Shown: positions 38,153-46,568 of the stretch, piece after piece
Position numbering within the stretch: the first letter of the stretch is position 1
Layout of the letters: each line of letters begins with the position of its first letter
Source: Paraglaciecola algarum
GTDB taxonomy: Bacteria > Pseudomonadota > Gammaproteobacteria > Enterobacterales > Alteromonadaceae
Assembly (NCBI RefSeq): GCF_021532655.1
Contig: NZ_JAKGAS010000014.1
Coordinates: 1 to 64,000, forward strand
Direction of reading: 5' to 3'
DNA: 64,000 nucleotides
Translations under genes and position numbers: made by a program
The notes under the pieces: generated by a model
Told to the model about the DNA's origin: nothing
Seen by the model: the letters and a program-made list of their open reading frames with translations, nothing else
The model's database searches: none

Positions 38153-39334
38153 ATGTTCGATTTTTGTATTGTTGGCGGAGGCATGATTGGTGCCTCTATG
38201 GCACTTGGGTTGAGTGATATGGGATTCAACATAGCTTTAGTTGAAGCTCACAAACCCGAGGATTTTAATCCTATTCAATTACCAGATAGACGTGTTTCAG
38301 CAATCAATGTGCATTCAGAGCAACTTCTTACAGAGTTAGGAGCGTGGGACTATATTCAGCAGATGCGTTCATGTGTGTATAAACGATTATCTGTTTGGAA
38401 TGAGCCGACTTACCGCACTGATTTTGATTGCCAATCAATCAGCCGGCCTCATTTAGGCCATATTATTGAGAATAGAATTGTACAATTAGGCTTACATAAA
38501 AAAATTGAGTCAGAAGTAAATATTAGCTGTTTCTGGGATCACAAAGTAGCCACTATCCAATCCAATAATGGGCCACTTGTTGTACTTAATGATGACACCC
38601 AGATTTCTGCCAAAATATTAATCGGTGCTGATGGTGGGAGTTCTGTTGTGCGCAAAGCAGCAAAAATTGGCGTGCAAGGGTGGCAATATAATCAGCAAGC
38701 GCTGGTCATAAATATTAAAACTAATAGTCCACAACAAGACATCACTTGGCAACAGTTTACGTCTAATGGACCGATAGCCTATTTACCGCTATTTGGAAGT
38801 TATGCTTCCTTAGTTTGGTATAACCATGCAACTAATATTCATCGTTTGAAAAGCCTTTCAAAAGAGAAGCTTAAGCAAGAAATTGTACAGACTTTTCCTG
38901 ATGAGTTAGTTGATTTTGAAGTTTTGTCTTCGACTAGTTTTCCGTTAACCAGAATGCATGCTAATCAATATTACAAAGATAATTTGGTATTAGTGGGGGA
39001 TGCTGCTCACACCATTAATCCATTAGCAGGGCAAGGTGTTAACTTAGGTTTTAAAGATGTGGCAGTACTATTAACTGAGTTAAAAAAGCAATTAGACAAA
39101 TTAGGTCATGATAAGGTATTAGCACAAGTTAATAGTAATCTATGGATGGCTGCCTATGAAAAGCAAAGACGGACGGATAATTTAGCTATGATGTCGGCAA
39201 TGGATCTTTTATATGCCGCTTTTAGTAATGACATAGGGCCATTAAAATTGTTTAGAAATTTGGGGTTAAAATTGGCAAACAATGCCGGCCCTATTAAAAA
39301 ACAGGCGTTAAAATACGCTATAGGCTTGAGTTGA
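38153..39334 (+). CDS. UbiF-like FAD-dependent hydroxylase (ubiquinone pathway)
   Basis: A class A flavin monooxygenase (393 residues from ATG 38153; a TTG at 38135 is also open). It has the GxGxxG FAD fold in FCIVGGGMIGASMALGLSD, the DG motif region (IGADGGSSVVRKAAKIG) and the GD motif in LVGDAAHTINPLAGQGVNLGFKD. This is the UbiH/UbiF/VisC family, which hydroxylates polyprenyl-benzene intermediates. UbiF is the best guess from length and because in E. coli ubiF sits beside the Met-Leu-Gln tRNA cluster found 3.5 kb away here, but UbiH- or VisC-type is possible. Confidence 0.82.
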   Translation: MFDFCIVGGGMIGASMALGLSDMGFNIALVEAHKPEDFNPIQLPDRRVSAINVHSEQLLTELGAWDYIQQMRSCVYKRLSVWNEPTYRTDFDCQSISRPHLGHIIENRIVQLGLHKKIESEVNISCFWDHKVATIQSNNGPLVVLNDDTQISAKILIGADGGSSVVRKAAKIGVQGWQYNQQALVINIKTNSPQQDITWQQFTSNGPIAYLPLFGSYASLVWYNHATNIHRLKSLSKEKLKQEIVQTFPDELVDFEVLSSTSFPLTRMHANQYYKDNLVLVGDAAHTINPLAGQGVNLGFKDVAVLLTELKKQLDKLGHDKVLAQVNSNLWMAAYEKQRRTDNLAMMSAMDLLYAAFSNDIGPLKLFRNLGLKLANNAGPIKKQALKYAIGLS

Positions 39335-39347
39335 TAGGAGAAAGTTG

Positions 39348-39524
39348 ATGACAGTGCTGATTATTTTGGGAGTCTTGTTTATATCGTTAGTGGTGATTGT
39401 GCCACTTATTGAAAGGTCAAACTTTCAATTATCCAACGAACAAATGAGTAAATATGGTCGCTTGATTTTGCCTCTTTTGGTGGTAGCAATTATTATTCAA
39501 ATTATTATGTATTACAGTCGTTAA
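39348..39524 (+). CDS. 58-residue two-helix membrane protein
   Basis: A short ORF not recognised as any family. It begins MTVLIILGVLFISLVVIVPL, then a polar central loop ERSNFQLSNEQMSKYG and a second hydrophobic stretch ending IIMYYSR, i.e. two probable transmembrane segments. A good AGGAG site seven bases upstream (TAGGAGAAAGTTG) and a 13-base gap after the ubiF-like stop suggest cotranscription. It could be an assembly factor or small subunit for the upstream hydroxylase; that is speculation. Confidence 0.65.
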   Translation: MTVLIILGVLFISLVVIVPLIERSNFQLSNEQMSKYGRLILPLLVVAIIIQIIMYYSR

Positions 39525-39633
39525 GCCTACAGGCCGAATGGTATAATGCCTGCGTTTTAACATTCATAAGTTTAATTCGTATATTTTTTATTTGTAGATT
39601 TTCATTAGTTAAATTAAGTGTAGAGGCAATTTA

Positions 39634-40650
39634 ATGGCTGTTCATTGGTATCCAGGGCATATGCACAAAGCCCAAAAAGAAATTAAACAAGTTTTGCCTC
39701 AAGTCGATTTATTGATTGAAGTGTTAGATGCCCGTATTCCTTATTCTAGTGAAAACCCTGCCATAGCTGAACTTAGAGGTGACAAACCCTGTATTAAAGT
39801 GTTGAGCAAAACGGATTTAGCCGATCCTAAAATTACCGAGATGTGGCAACAGCACTTAGAAAAAGAACGCTCAGTTAAAACTTTTGCTGCGACGACTGAA
39901 GAGCCAGCGAAAATGAAACAGATTATTGATCTGTGCCGAAAAATGTTGCCAGACAAAGACGCCAGTGTAAAAGCGATTAATACTATGATTGTAGGTATTC
40001 CAAATGTTGGTAAATCTACCTTAATCAACATTTTGGCAGATCGTGTAATAGCTAAAACAGGCAACGAAGCGGCAGTGACCAAAAACCAGCAAAGAATTAA
40101 TTTGGGTAATGGCATCACTTTATTTGATACGCCAGGTATCTTATGGCCTAAAGTTGAAAACGCGAATAGTGGATATCGACTAGCAGCAACTGGAGCGATT
40201 AAAGACACGGCTATGGAATATGATGATGTGGGCTTTTATCTGGCTGATTATTTAATAAAAGCTTATCCTGAATGTTTAAAAGAACGTTTTAAATTGGATG
40301 AAATACCTGAAACAGAAATAGAATTCTTGGAAGCGGCGGCAGGCAGTCGCGGTGCCAAAATGGCCGGTGGAAGAGTTAATTTGCATAAAATTTGTGAAGT
40401 GTTAATAAACGAACTCAGATCAGGAAAGTTAGGTCGCGTCAGTTTAGAAACCCCTCAAATGACTGAGCTAGAAGAAATTGAAATAGCTAAAGTGTTAGCT
40501 AAAAAAGCGCAAGATAAACTCAAAAGAAAAGAAAGCTTTAAAACTGGCTCGTTAACCCCAGACAAAAAAGATCGTAAAGAAAAAAGAGAGTCGGATAGGG
40601 CAGCGCAATCGGCACGCATGAAAAAACAAAATCGTTCTCGAAACAAATAA
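39634..40650 (+). CDS. ylqF: YlqF/RbgA-type ribosome biogenesis GTPase
   Basis: A circularly permuted GTPase of the YlqF/YawG family, 338 residues. The G4 motif SKTDLAD precedes G1 GIPNVGKST (about residue 125-133) and G3 DTPG. It is expected to help assemble the 50S subunit. The C-terminal 50 residues are highly charged, lysine/arginine-rich (RKEKRESDRAAQSARMKKQNRSRNK-type tail), plausible for rRNA binding. The neighbouring cysteine-cluster gene begins 10 bases downstream. Confidence 0.9.
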   Translation: MAVHWYPGHMHKAQKEIKQVLPQVDLLIEVLDARIPYSSENPAIAELRGDKPCIKVLSKTDLADPKITEMWQQHLEKERSVKTFAATTEEPAKMKQIIDLCRKMLPDKDASVKAINTMIVGIPNVGKSTLINILADRVIAKTGNEAAVTKNQQRINLGNGITLFDTPGILWPKVENANSGYRLAATGAIKDTAMEYDDVGFYLADYLIKAYPECLKERFKLDEIPETEIEFLEAAAGSRGAKMAGGRVNLHKICEVLINELRSGKLGRVSLETPQMTELEEIEIAKVLAKKAQDKLKRKESFKTGSLTPDKKDRKEKRESDRAAQSARMKKQNRSRNK

Positions 40651-40659
40651 CATGAACAT

Positions 40660-41058
40660 ATGAAAGATTGTACTCAGTGTGGCAAATGCTGCATTAAATA
40701 CAGTGATGGTGACTTATTCGCCTCCGAAGCTGATTTAGATATGTGGAACCTGTTTAACCCTGATATTGCCAAATATACCAAAGCTGGTTTGATCTGGTTT
40801 TCACCATCTAGTGGAAAACGTTTAACTTTATGCCCATTTTTAACAGAAAACCCTGACCCAGCCAATCCAGCACGAAAACTGTATACATGTGATATTTATT
40901 TCGATCGGCCAGAAGATTGTCGTTTCTATCCAGTTACCATAAAACAAATGTTAAATGACGACTGTGAGATGCTGGAACCAGATGATCTACTTAAGCCAAT
41001 TAAAGCCCAAGCAGATTTAGATAAATTAATGAAAGACAGTCGCCCAGGATTTGATTAA
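40660..41058 (+). CDS. YkgJ-family cysteine-cluster protein
   Basis: A 132-residue protein with CTQCGKCCIKYS at the N-terminus (Cys-rich, Fe-S or zinc), CPFL near residue 66, CDIYFDRPEDCRFYPV near residue 82. This matches the YkgJ/UPF0153-type cysteine cluster family. Function unknown. It starts 10 bases after the GTPase stop, so it is likely in the same operon; it ends one base from the convergent symporter gene. Confidence 0.85.
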   Translation: MKDCTQCGKCCIKYSDGDLFASEADLDMWNLFNPDIAKYTKAGLIWFSPSSGKRLTLCPFLTENPDPANPARKLYTCDIYFDRPEDCRFYPVTIKQMLNDDCEMLEPDDLLKPIKAQADLDKLMKDSRPGFD

Positions 41059-41059
41059 A

Positions 41060-42487
41060 TTAATCTTTCCCTGTCCAAATACCGTCTTCTGAACTTCCTT
41101 GTATTTCGCAGTCACCATCTTTATAGCTTATTTTTTCACCATTACTCTCAAAAGCATCACGCTTCTTGAAATAATCTTTGCTAATAGAAACGATTGTGGG
41201 TGTCATCCATACTAAGGCAATGATATTAATAACCGTCATTAGGCCTAAAGCCATATCAGCTGCAGCCCACACCTCAGGTAAAGCCGCCATTGAACCCCAC
41301 AAAATCATAATTAAATAACCAGCTGTGTAACATGCTCTACCTAATTTGTTATCCAACTTAAACATATGTAGATTACTTTCACCATAGGCATAATTTGCTA
41401 CTACTGAAGTAAAGGCAAATAAGCTAATAGCCGCTGCAACAAAGTCCGCTCCACCAGAGCCAAGGTGAGAGCCCATAGCATCTTGAGTTAAACGAATACC
41501 TTCCATTTGTTCGCTGTTAGAGCCGCCCGCTAATAGGATAACCACTGCGGTACAGGTACATAAAATCATAGTGTCGATAAACACACCTAACATTTGTACA
41601 TAACCTTGAGATACAGGGTGATTCGGGTTCGGTGTGGCACTGGCTGCTGCGTGAGGCACACTACCAGAGCCAGCTTCGTTTGAATAAAGTCCCCGTTGAA
41701 CTCCATGCTTAAATGCTGCACCTATAGCGCCAGCGCCAGCTTCTTGTAAACCGAACGCGGAAGCTATGATATCCCACAACATGGCAGGCACGAGTTCAAT
41801 GTTCATTATTGTAATGAATAGAGTCACCAAGACATAAGTGACGGCCATAAATGGCACTACCCATTCTGCAAATCTAGCAATGGCGCGTAATCCGCCTATA
41901 ACAATTAAGCCTGCTAGTAAAATAATGACTAAGCCTGAATAAAGGGTAGGGATCTCGTAAGCATGGTTTAGGGCATCTGTAATGGTATTGGCTTGTACCG
42001 CACTAAATATAAAACCGTAACCTAAAAATAAAAATAATGAAAATATAACGGCTAACCAGCGTTTGTTTAAGCCTTGCTGAATATAATAAGCGGGTCCACC
42101 ACGGTATTCGCCATTGGTATCTTTAACTTTGTATAATTGTCCTAACACACTTTCTGCAAAACCTGTGGCCATACCTAAAATCGCAATGACCCACATCCAA
42201 AAAATAGCACCTGAGCCACCTAATGAAATTGCCACAGCTACGCCGGCTAAATTTCCGGTACCCACTCTAGCTGACAAACTGGTGCATAGTGCTTGGAATG
42301 AACTGATACCAGCCTTATCGCTATGAGTGCTGCCTTTCATTACAGAAAACATATGTTTGAAGTGGCGAATTTGAATAAAGCCTAATTTGAAAGAAAACCA
42401 TACGCCGGCTATTAGCAGCATGTAGATAAGGATTTGGCCATTACCCCAAAGTATATTGTTAATAAACGCGACTATTTGATTGATCAA
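41060..42487 (-). CDS. Sodium:alanine symporter, AGCS family
   Basis: A 475-residue transporter with about ten membrane segments and family signatures FQALCTSLSARVGTGNLAGVAVAI, SVLGQLYKVKD, YRGGPAYYIQQGL and GLYSNEAGSGSVPHAAA. It imports alanine or glycine with Na+ across the inner membrane, typical of marine bacteria. The cytoplasmic C-terminus is polar. Single gene, with no visible regulator. Confidence 0.94.
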   Translation of the reverse strand: MINQIVAFINNILWGNGQILIYMLLIAGVWFSFKLGFIQIRHFKHMFSVMKGSTHSDKAGISSFQALCTSLSARVGTGNLAGVAVAISLGGSGAIFWMWVIAILGMATGFAESVLGQLYKVKDTNGEYRGGPAYYIQQGLNKRWLAVIFSLFLFLGYGFIFSAVQANTITDALNHAYEIPTLYSGLVIILLAGLIVIGGLRAIARFAEWVVPFMAVTYVLVTLFITIMNIELVPAMLWDIIASAFGLQEAGAGAIGAAFKHGVQRGLYSNEAGSGSVPHAAASATPNPNHPVSQGYVQMLGVFIDTMILCTCTAVVILLAGGSNSEQMEGIRLTQDAMGSHLGSGGADFVAAAISLFAFTSVVANYAYGESNLHMFKLDNKLGRACYTAGYLIMILWGSMAALPEVWAAADMALGLMTVINIIALVWMTPTIVSISKDYFKKRDAFESNGEKISYKDGDCEIQGSSEDGIWTGKD

Positions 42488-42627
42488 GGCTTGTCCTTTG
42501 AAATGAAGATCTAATTAGGAAAGTCTGCCGTGTAATGTCTATGATGTCTAGGATGAACTGGGGATATTTAATTTTATGTCCATATAAACACTAAGCGCCA
42601 AGCAGAAGCTTAGCGTTCTGGTTTATT

Positions 42628-42676
42628 TGCCCGGGGTAGCAGGACTTGAACCAACGGAATGACGCGGGGATCAAAA
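42628..42676 (-). pseudogene. tRNA-Gln 3'-half remnant B
   Basis: Minus strand reads TTTTGATCCCCGCG, then TTGGTTCAAGTCCTGCTACCCC, then GGGCA. It matches the functional tRNA-Gln from the anticodon loop (TTTTGATCCC) to the acceptor end except for scattered changes (GGGCA instead of AGCCA, altered anticodon stem). No 5' half exists, so no cloverleaf can form. Confidence 0.8.
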
Positions 42677-42709
42677 AAGGCTGTTGAGATAGCAGGCTTA
42701 TTTGATGTT

Positions 42710-42758
42710 TGGCTAGGATAGCAGGACTTGAGCCTACGCATTGACACCGGGATCAAAA
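42710..42758 (-). pseudogene. tRNA-Gln 3'-half remnant A
   Basis: Minus strand reads TTTTGATCCCGG, then CGTAGGCTCAAGTCCTGCTATCC, then TAGCCA, aligning to the intact gene from the anticodon loop to CCA. The T-arm is changed and no 5' half exists. It begins at the T-run of the terminator, which overlaps the TTTTGAT of the anticodon loop. Confidence 0.8.
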
Positions 42759-42784
42759 AAGCCTGCTAACAAGCAGGCTTTTTA
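42758..42784. terminator. Terminator of the tRNA operon
   Basis: AAGCCTGC and GCAGGCTT pair around TAACAA, with A-run and T-run on both sides, just beyond the 3' end of the second tRNA-Gln on the minus strand. Confidence 0.85.
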
Positions 42785-42789
42785 ATATA

Positions 42790-42864
42790 TGGCTGGGGTA
42801 GCTGGACTTGAACCAACGAATGGCGGGATCAAAACCCGCTGCCTTACCACTTGGCTATACCCCA
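42790..42864 (-). tRNA. glnU: tRNA-Gln (TTG), copy 2
   Basis: Seventy-five bases with CCA encoded. The minus strand starts TGGGGTATAGCCAAGTGG, anticodon loop TTTTGAT (anticodon TTG) between GCGGG and CCCGC, T-arm GGTTCAAGTCC and end TACCCCAGCCA. It is identical to copy 1. Last gene of the operon. Confidence 0.97.
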
Positions 42865-42938
42865 ATAAAACAGGTGTACTATAAACAAACAGCCGTTTAT
42901 TTATATAATAAGTCGTTATTCTAACAACTTATAAAAAA

Positions 42939-43013
42939 TGGCTGGGGTAGCTGGACTTGAACCAACGAATGGCGGGATCAAAACCCGCTGCCTTACCACT
43001 TGGCTATACCCCA
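42939..43013 (-). tRNA. glnU: tRNA-Gln (TTG), copy 1
   Basis: Same 75-base sequence as the other copy, with anticodon TTG and encoded CCA. The 74-base spacer between copies is unrelated AT-rich sequence. Confidence 0.97.
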
Positions 43014-43017
43014 ACAA

Positions 43018-43102
43018 TGGTGCGGAAGGAGAGACTCGAACTCTCACGCCGTGAAGCACTGGAACCTAAATCCAGCGTGTCTACCAATTCCACCACTCCC
43101 GC
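43018..43102 (-). tRNA. leuW: tRNA-Leu (TAG)
   Basis: Eighty-five bases with a long variable arm and encoded CCA. It begins GCGGGAGTGGTGGAATTGG, has anticodon TAG in CTGGATTTAGGTTCCAG and ends TCCTTCCGCACCA. Lies four bases upstream of the first tRNA-Gln, so the transcript is processed. Confidence 0.96.
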
Positions 43103-43133
43103 ATTTTACTCTTCTCTTTAATAAAGACAAAAG

Positions 43134-43210
43134 TGGTGGCTACACCGGGATTTGAACCTGGGACCCCATCATTATGAGTGATGTGCTCTAACCAGCTGAG
43201 CTATGTAGCC
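43134..43210 (-). tRNA. metT: tRNA-Met (CAT), elongator
   Basis: Seventy-seven bases. It begins GGCTACATAGCTCAGCTGG, anticodon loop in ATCACTCATAATGATG (CAT), and ends TGTAGCCACCA. The sequence is nearly that of E. coli metT, so it is elongator rather than initiator. First gene of the Met-Leu-Gln-Gln operon. Confidence 0.96.
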
Positions 43211-43241
43211 ACTTTTGTACTCCGTTACCGAAGTGGCGCGT

Positions 43242-43270
43242 ATTATGCTGATCTAGTATTTGGTCGTCAA
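43242..43270 (-). promoter_or_regulatory. Sigma-70 promoter of the tRNA operon, GC-rich discriminator
   Basis: On the minus strand TTGACG (43265-43270) is followed after 17 bases by CATAAT (43242-43247), then ACGCGCC. This near-consensus pair, with a GC-rich discriminator as in stringently controlled stable-RNA promoters, lies about 30 bases before tRNA-Met. Confidence 0.75.
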
Positions 43271-43408
43271 CCGTTTTTTTAATTAAACTAATCGTTTGCT
43301 CAGATACTAAACAGCTACAAGCTTGTTTGAGTAAATTTTTAGCTAATCGAACTATTTTTAAACGAAAATTAATACAAAAGTTTCGGTTTGACTTAGGTCC
43401 AACCTAAT

Positions 43409-45019
43409 TCACATCCATGATTTTTTACTCGACTCTACTTTAAACAAACAATCGTTAATAAGTCCAAAAGCTAATTCTTGACTAATTAAAGGTATCTTAA
43501 GTGCGCCAGAGGCTAATACAAATTTGACTGATGCAAGTTCTCGGCGTTTCATTAGTTCAGTTTGTAAAAATTTGGTTTGCTGTACTTTAAAAGTAGGGAA
43601 ACAATAATAGTCGACACCAATTAACCCTTTACGAATGTATATAAAGTTTTGGTCTTGAGCTATTCCCCATCGCCTCCAACGCAATACGGTTAAGCCACTG
43701 AACAAAGCTAATAAAGTTGTTGTAATAAGGATTAATATTGCTTGATGATTAAACCAACAAATGAGTGAAGCAACAATCCAAATAGGCATCCAAATTAGGA
43801 CAATATTACGGGCAATAAATCGTTTACTAATAGAAATAAAACCTTGTTGGTTAATTAGCTGAGCCAATTTATTTTGCGGATATGCATCATCAATAAGATC
43901 TTGGCACTCATTGAGTTTCACAGAGGGGACAATAATTTTATTGGTCGCTGCTGAAGCATTCATACTATTTTCAATTGAACTATTTTGTTCAAATTTTAAA
44001 TTGATACGTTTTAATATAAGGTCAAGCCAATCTTGTTTCCTGACAACCATTTGTAAGCGGCTTAGACGCATGCTGACTTCGTGTTTAGTTAATAAGCCAC
44101 TACGTCTAATGTACCTATCATCTAATTTATTAAGGGTATATCCGTAGAAACTGATAATAGAGCCAATTACTGAGAAACTAACTAGGATTAGCATAATTAA
44201 GATAGTGAGTGATAATGCGTATAGGCCTACCTCTAACATTGAATGGGTTTGTAAACTAAACAGTGCTTTAAAGTCCATGCCTAGCTTGTTTGCCCAATCC
44301 CCTATGTGAGTCGCTATGTCATCAAAAAATGGGGCTAAACCACCCAAAAATATCCAAATTCGATTACTTGTTATCCCATGAATAATTAGATCACTCAGGC
44401 TTCTGGTATTAAGGGTTGTTTCAGTTGTGTTGTTTGATGGACTGGTTTGGGAGGAGGCAAACTTGCTTTCTCCAATTGGTTTTGATTGTTTAGTATGTTG
44501 AAGTATTTGGCTTTTTAATTTTTCGGCTAATTCTAGTTTTAAGGCAATGATCTTGGCTTCATTTTTAGCGGAGCCTGCTGTGTCGAGTTGCAAACAGGCA
44601 TGGCCTGAAAATCGATAATAAAGAGGTTGTTCAATTTTGACATTTTGAACTCTTTCAAAAGGCAGGTTTAAGTGCTTTTTGCTGATCACCCCAGAGCGAA
44701 TTTCAATATTATTATCGGTTAAACGAAAGCGATAAACTTTAAAACTCAACACTGCAAATACTATTAATATAGCTACTAAACCCAAAATGCTAGGTATCCA
44801 AATATAGGGATGTTGAATGATACTTTTATAATTGAGTGCCAATACAGGGATTAAATAAAAGGCATTACTAAATATTTGTTTAAAACTGCTGGCGGTAAAA
44901 TACAAAATCGCGATAGGAGAAAGTTGTTGCCAATTAGCAGAATGATCGTCAGTGCCTATTTTTTGTTCGGCTGAGTCATTAATTTTAGACTCTTGTTGCT
45001 GACTAATGTCATTTTTCAT
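43409..45019 (-). CDS. YdbT-like protein with bacterial PH domains
   Basis: A 536-residue membrane protein with several transmembrane segments and up to three DUF304/bPH2-type domains, seen as RLTDNNIEIRSGVISKKHLNLPFERVQNV (first), RYIRRSGLLTKHEVSMRLSRLQMV (second) and FIYIRKGLIGVDYYCFPTFKVQ (third). B. subtilis YdbST contribute to resistance to some bacteriocins. It overlaps its upstream partner by 11 bases and is surely cotranscribed. Confidence 0.85.
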   Translation of the reverse strand: MKNDISQQQESKINDSAEQKIGTDDHSANWQQLSPIAILYFTASSFKQIFSNAFYLIPVLALNYKSIIQHPYIWIPSILGLVAILIVFAVLSFKVYRFRLTDNNIEIRSGVISKKHLNLPFERVQNVKIEQPLYYRFSGHACLQLDTAGSAKNEAKIIALKLELAEKLKSQILQHTKQSKPIGESKFASSQTSPSNNTTETTLNTRSLSDLIIHGITSNRIWIFLGGLAPFFDDIATHIGDWANKLGMDFKALFSLQTHSMLEVGLYALSLTILIMLILVSFSVIGSIISFYGYTLNKLDDRYIRRSGLLTKHEVSMRLSRLQMVVRKQDWLDLILKRINLKFEQNSSIENSMNASAATNKIIVPSVKLNECQDLIDDAYPQNKLAQLINQQGFISISKRFIARNIVLIWMPIWIVASLICWFNHQAILILITTTLLALFSGLTVLRWRRWGIAQDQNFIYIRKGLIGVDYYCFPTFKVQQTKFLQTELMKRRELASVKFVLASGALKIPLISQELAFGLINDCLFKVESSKKSWM

Positions 45020-45554
45020 GATTAGTCACATCCTTGTGCTCAATAATATATTGACGTAACTGTTGAGCTGTTTCTAATGGTAGTCCTGGAATTTCAAACG
45101 TGTGCATGGCTCCGCCGGCACTGAATACTTGTAATTTGGCTAAATTGATTTTGCGATCTATCGGCCCTCGTTTTAGTTCTATATGCTGTATTCGAGTGAT
45201 AGGTTGGCTAACGGTTTTTCGAAAAAACAAGCCACTTGAATAATGAATGTCTAAGTCACGTAAAGTATAACTTTTACGGATGTCAGCCTGATAACCAAGT
45301 AAAACCACTAAACTAACGATAATAATGATAGCTGAGCTTATGAATAGTAAATTTTGTCTAATGTTTTGCGAAACCTCAATAAAAGGCTGAAAATATAATA
45401 TAAAGGCAATTATTAATAACAGCAGTACAACACAAGCACCTACTTTTAAATTGGTTGAGGCATATTTTTCGGATAAGCGCTGTTTATCCAATTCTTGAAT
45501 CTGCGGTAAATCAGCTACGTCCATCATTGGATTATTAAAATTACTTTGTGGCAT
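45009..45554 (-). CDS. YdbS-like protein with bacterial PH domain
   Basis: A 181-residue protein with two transmembrane segments (residues about 37-57, 68-86) and one bPH2 domain (SYTLRDLDIHYSSGLFFRKTVSQPITRIQHIEL). The following gene encodes the larger three-domain partner; this pair is typical of YdbS/YdbT in many bacteria. Function unresolved, possibly membrane stress protection. Confidence 0.85.
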   Translation of the reverse strand: MPQSNFNNPMMDVADLPQIQELDKQRLSEKYASTNLKVGACVVLLLLIIAFILYFQPFIEVSQNIRQNLLFISSAIIIIVSLVVLLGYQADIRKSYTLRDLDIHYSSGLFFRKTVSQPITRIQHIELKRGPIDRKINLAKLQVFSAGGAMHTFEIPGLPLETAQQLRQYIIEHKDVTNHEK

Positions 45555-45764
45555 ATTGATCCTCTTCTTCTTTTATCTTCCTTAATAAAGTTTAACTTGA
45601 TATCGACCCTATTAGCATTACATTCCAGTAATCATTGAAAAATAAATCTGACTTTGCTTATTCCCAGTTCAGGTTATTTATAACAATACCTGTGCTGCAA
45701 CTAGATAATAAATCAGGCACAATTAGCTTATTATTAAGTTTATTTATTTAAGTATCAGAACAAG

Positions 45765-46568
45765 ATGACAAATATTGCAATTTTTGGTGCGAATGGACGC
45801 ATGGGCAGAGTATTAATCGAAGCAATTGAGCAAAGCAATGAAAATACACTAACAGGTGCATCGGTTAGACCTACTTCTTCTCTAGTTGGTGTGGATGTAG
45901 GAGAACTTGCTGGAATTGGCAAGAAAGGGCTAAATGTAACTGCTGATTTAGGCGACAATATTTCAAACATTGACGTGTTAATTGATTTTACTTTACCAGA
46001 TGCACTGTCTGCTAATTTGGACATGTGTATCAAACATAATAAACCTATTGTGATTGGCACTACAGGTTTAACTCAAGAGCAAAAGCAAATTTTAGACAAT
46101 GCCAGTCAACATATTCCAGTAGTCTTTGCAGCTAATTATAGTGTTGGGGTAAACCTGATGTTAAACCTAGTTCGTCAGGCTGCTTCAGTTATGGCTGATA
46201 CGGCGGATATCGAAATTTTAGAAGCTCACCATAGATTTAAAAAAGATGCGCCATCTGGCACAGCTGTGGCCATAGGCGAAGCTATTGCTTCAGAAATCGG
46301 CCGAGATCTATCTAGTTGTGCGGTTTATGGTAGAGAAGGGGATACGGGAGAGCGTGATCACAACACAATTGGTTTTGCGACCGTTAGAGCCGGGGACGTA
46401 GTGGGTGAACATACTGCTTTATTTGCTGATATCGGTGAAAGGTTAGAAATAACTCATAAAGCTTCAAGTAGATTAACCTTTGCTAAAGGAGCGGTTAAAG
46501 CGGCCAATTGGTTAATTGATAAACCTGCCGGTTTGTACGATATGGAAGATGTATTAGGTTTTAAATAA
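45765..46568 (+). CDS. dapB: 4-hydroxy-tetrahydrodipicolinate reductase
   Basis: Second reductive step of lysine and diaminopimelate synthesis, NAD(P)H-dependent. It is 267 residues, with Rossmann motif IAIFGANGRMGRVLIEAI at the N-terminus and catalytic EAHHRFKKDAPSGTA, in which His and Lys are retained (E. coli has HHRHK, the fourth residue here is Phe). It lies upstream of carAB, as in several gammaproteobacteria. Confidence 0.97.
   Translation: MTNIAIFGANGRMGRVLIEAIEQSNENTLTGASVRPTSSLVGVDVGELAGIGKKGLNVTADLGDNISNIDVLIDFTLPDALSANLDMCIKHNKPIVIGTTGLTQEQKQILDNASQHIPVVFAANYSVGVNLMLNLVRQAASVMADTADIEILEAHHRFKKDAPSGTAVAIGEAIASEIGRDLSSCAVYGREGDTGERDHNTIGFATVRAGDVVGEHTALFADIGERLEITHKASSRLTFAKGAVKAANWLIDKPAGLYDMEDVLGFK

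Larger units (their letters stand above)
42488..42789. other. Intergenic tract with two decayed tRNA-Gln 3' halves
   Basis: No gene. From right to left on the minus strand it carries the terminator of the tRNA operon (42758-42784), a decayed tRNA-Gln 3' half (42710-42758), a decayed copy of the terminator (about 42674-42702) and a second decayed 3' half (42628-42676). A hairpin pairing CTAAGC with GCTTAG lies near 42589-42613. Confidence 0.8.

Noticed and set aside
39741..40208. 155-codon minus-strand ORF opposite the YlqF gene
   Set aside because: Antisense to conserved GTPase motifs, no recognisable domain or start context.
42600..42790. Extra functional tRNA genes beside the tRNA-Gln copies
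   Set aside because: The two segments lack 5' halves and cannot fold as cloverleafs, so they are remnants.
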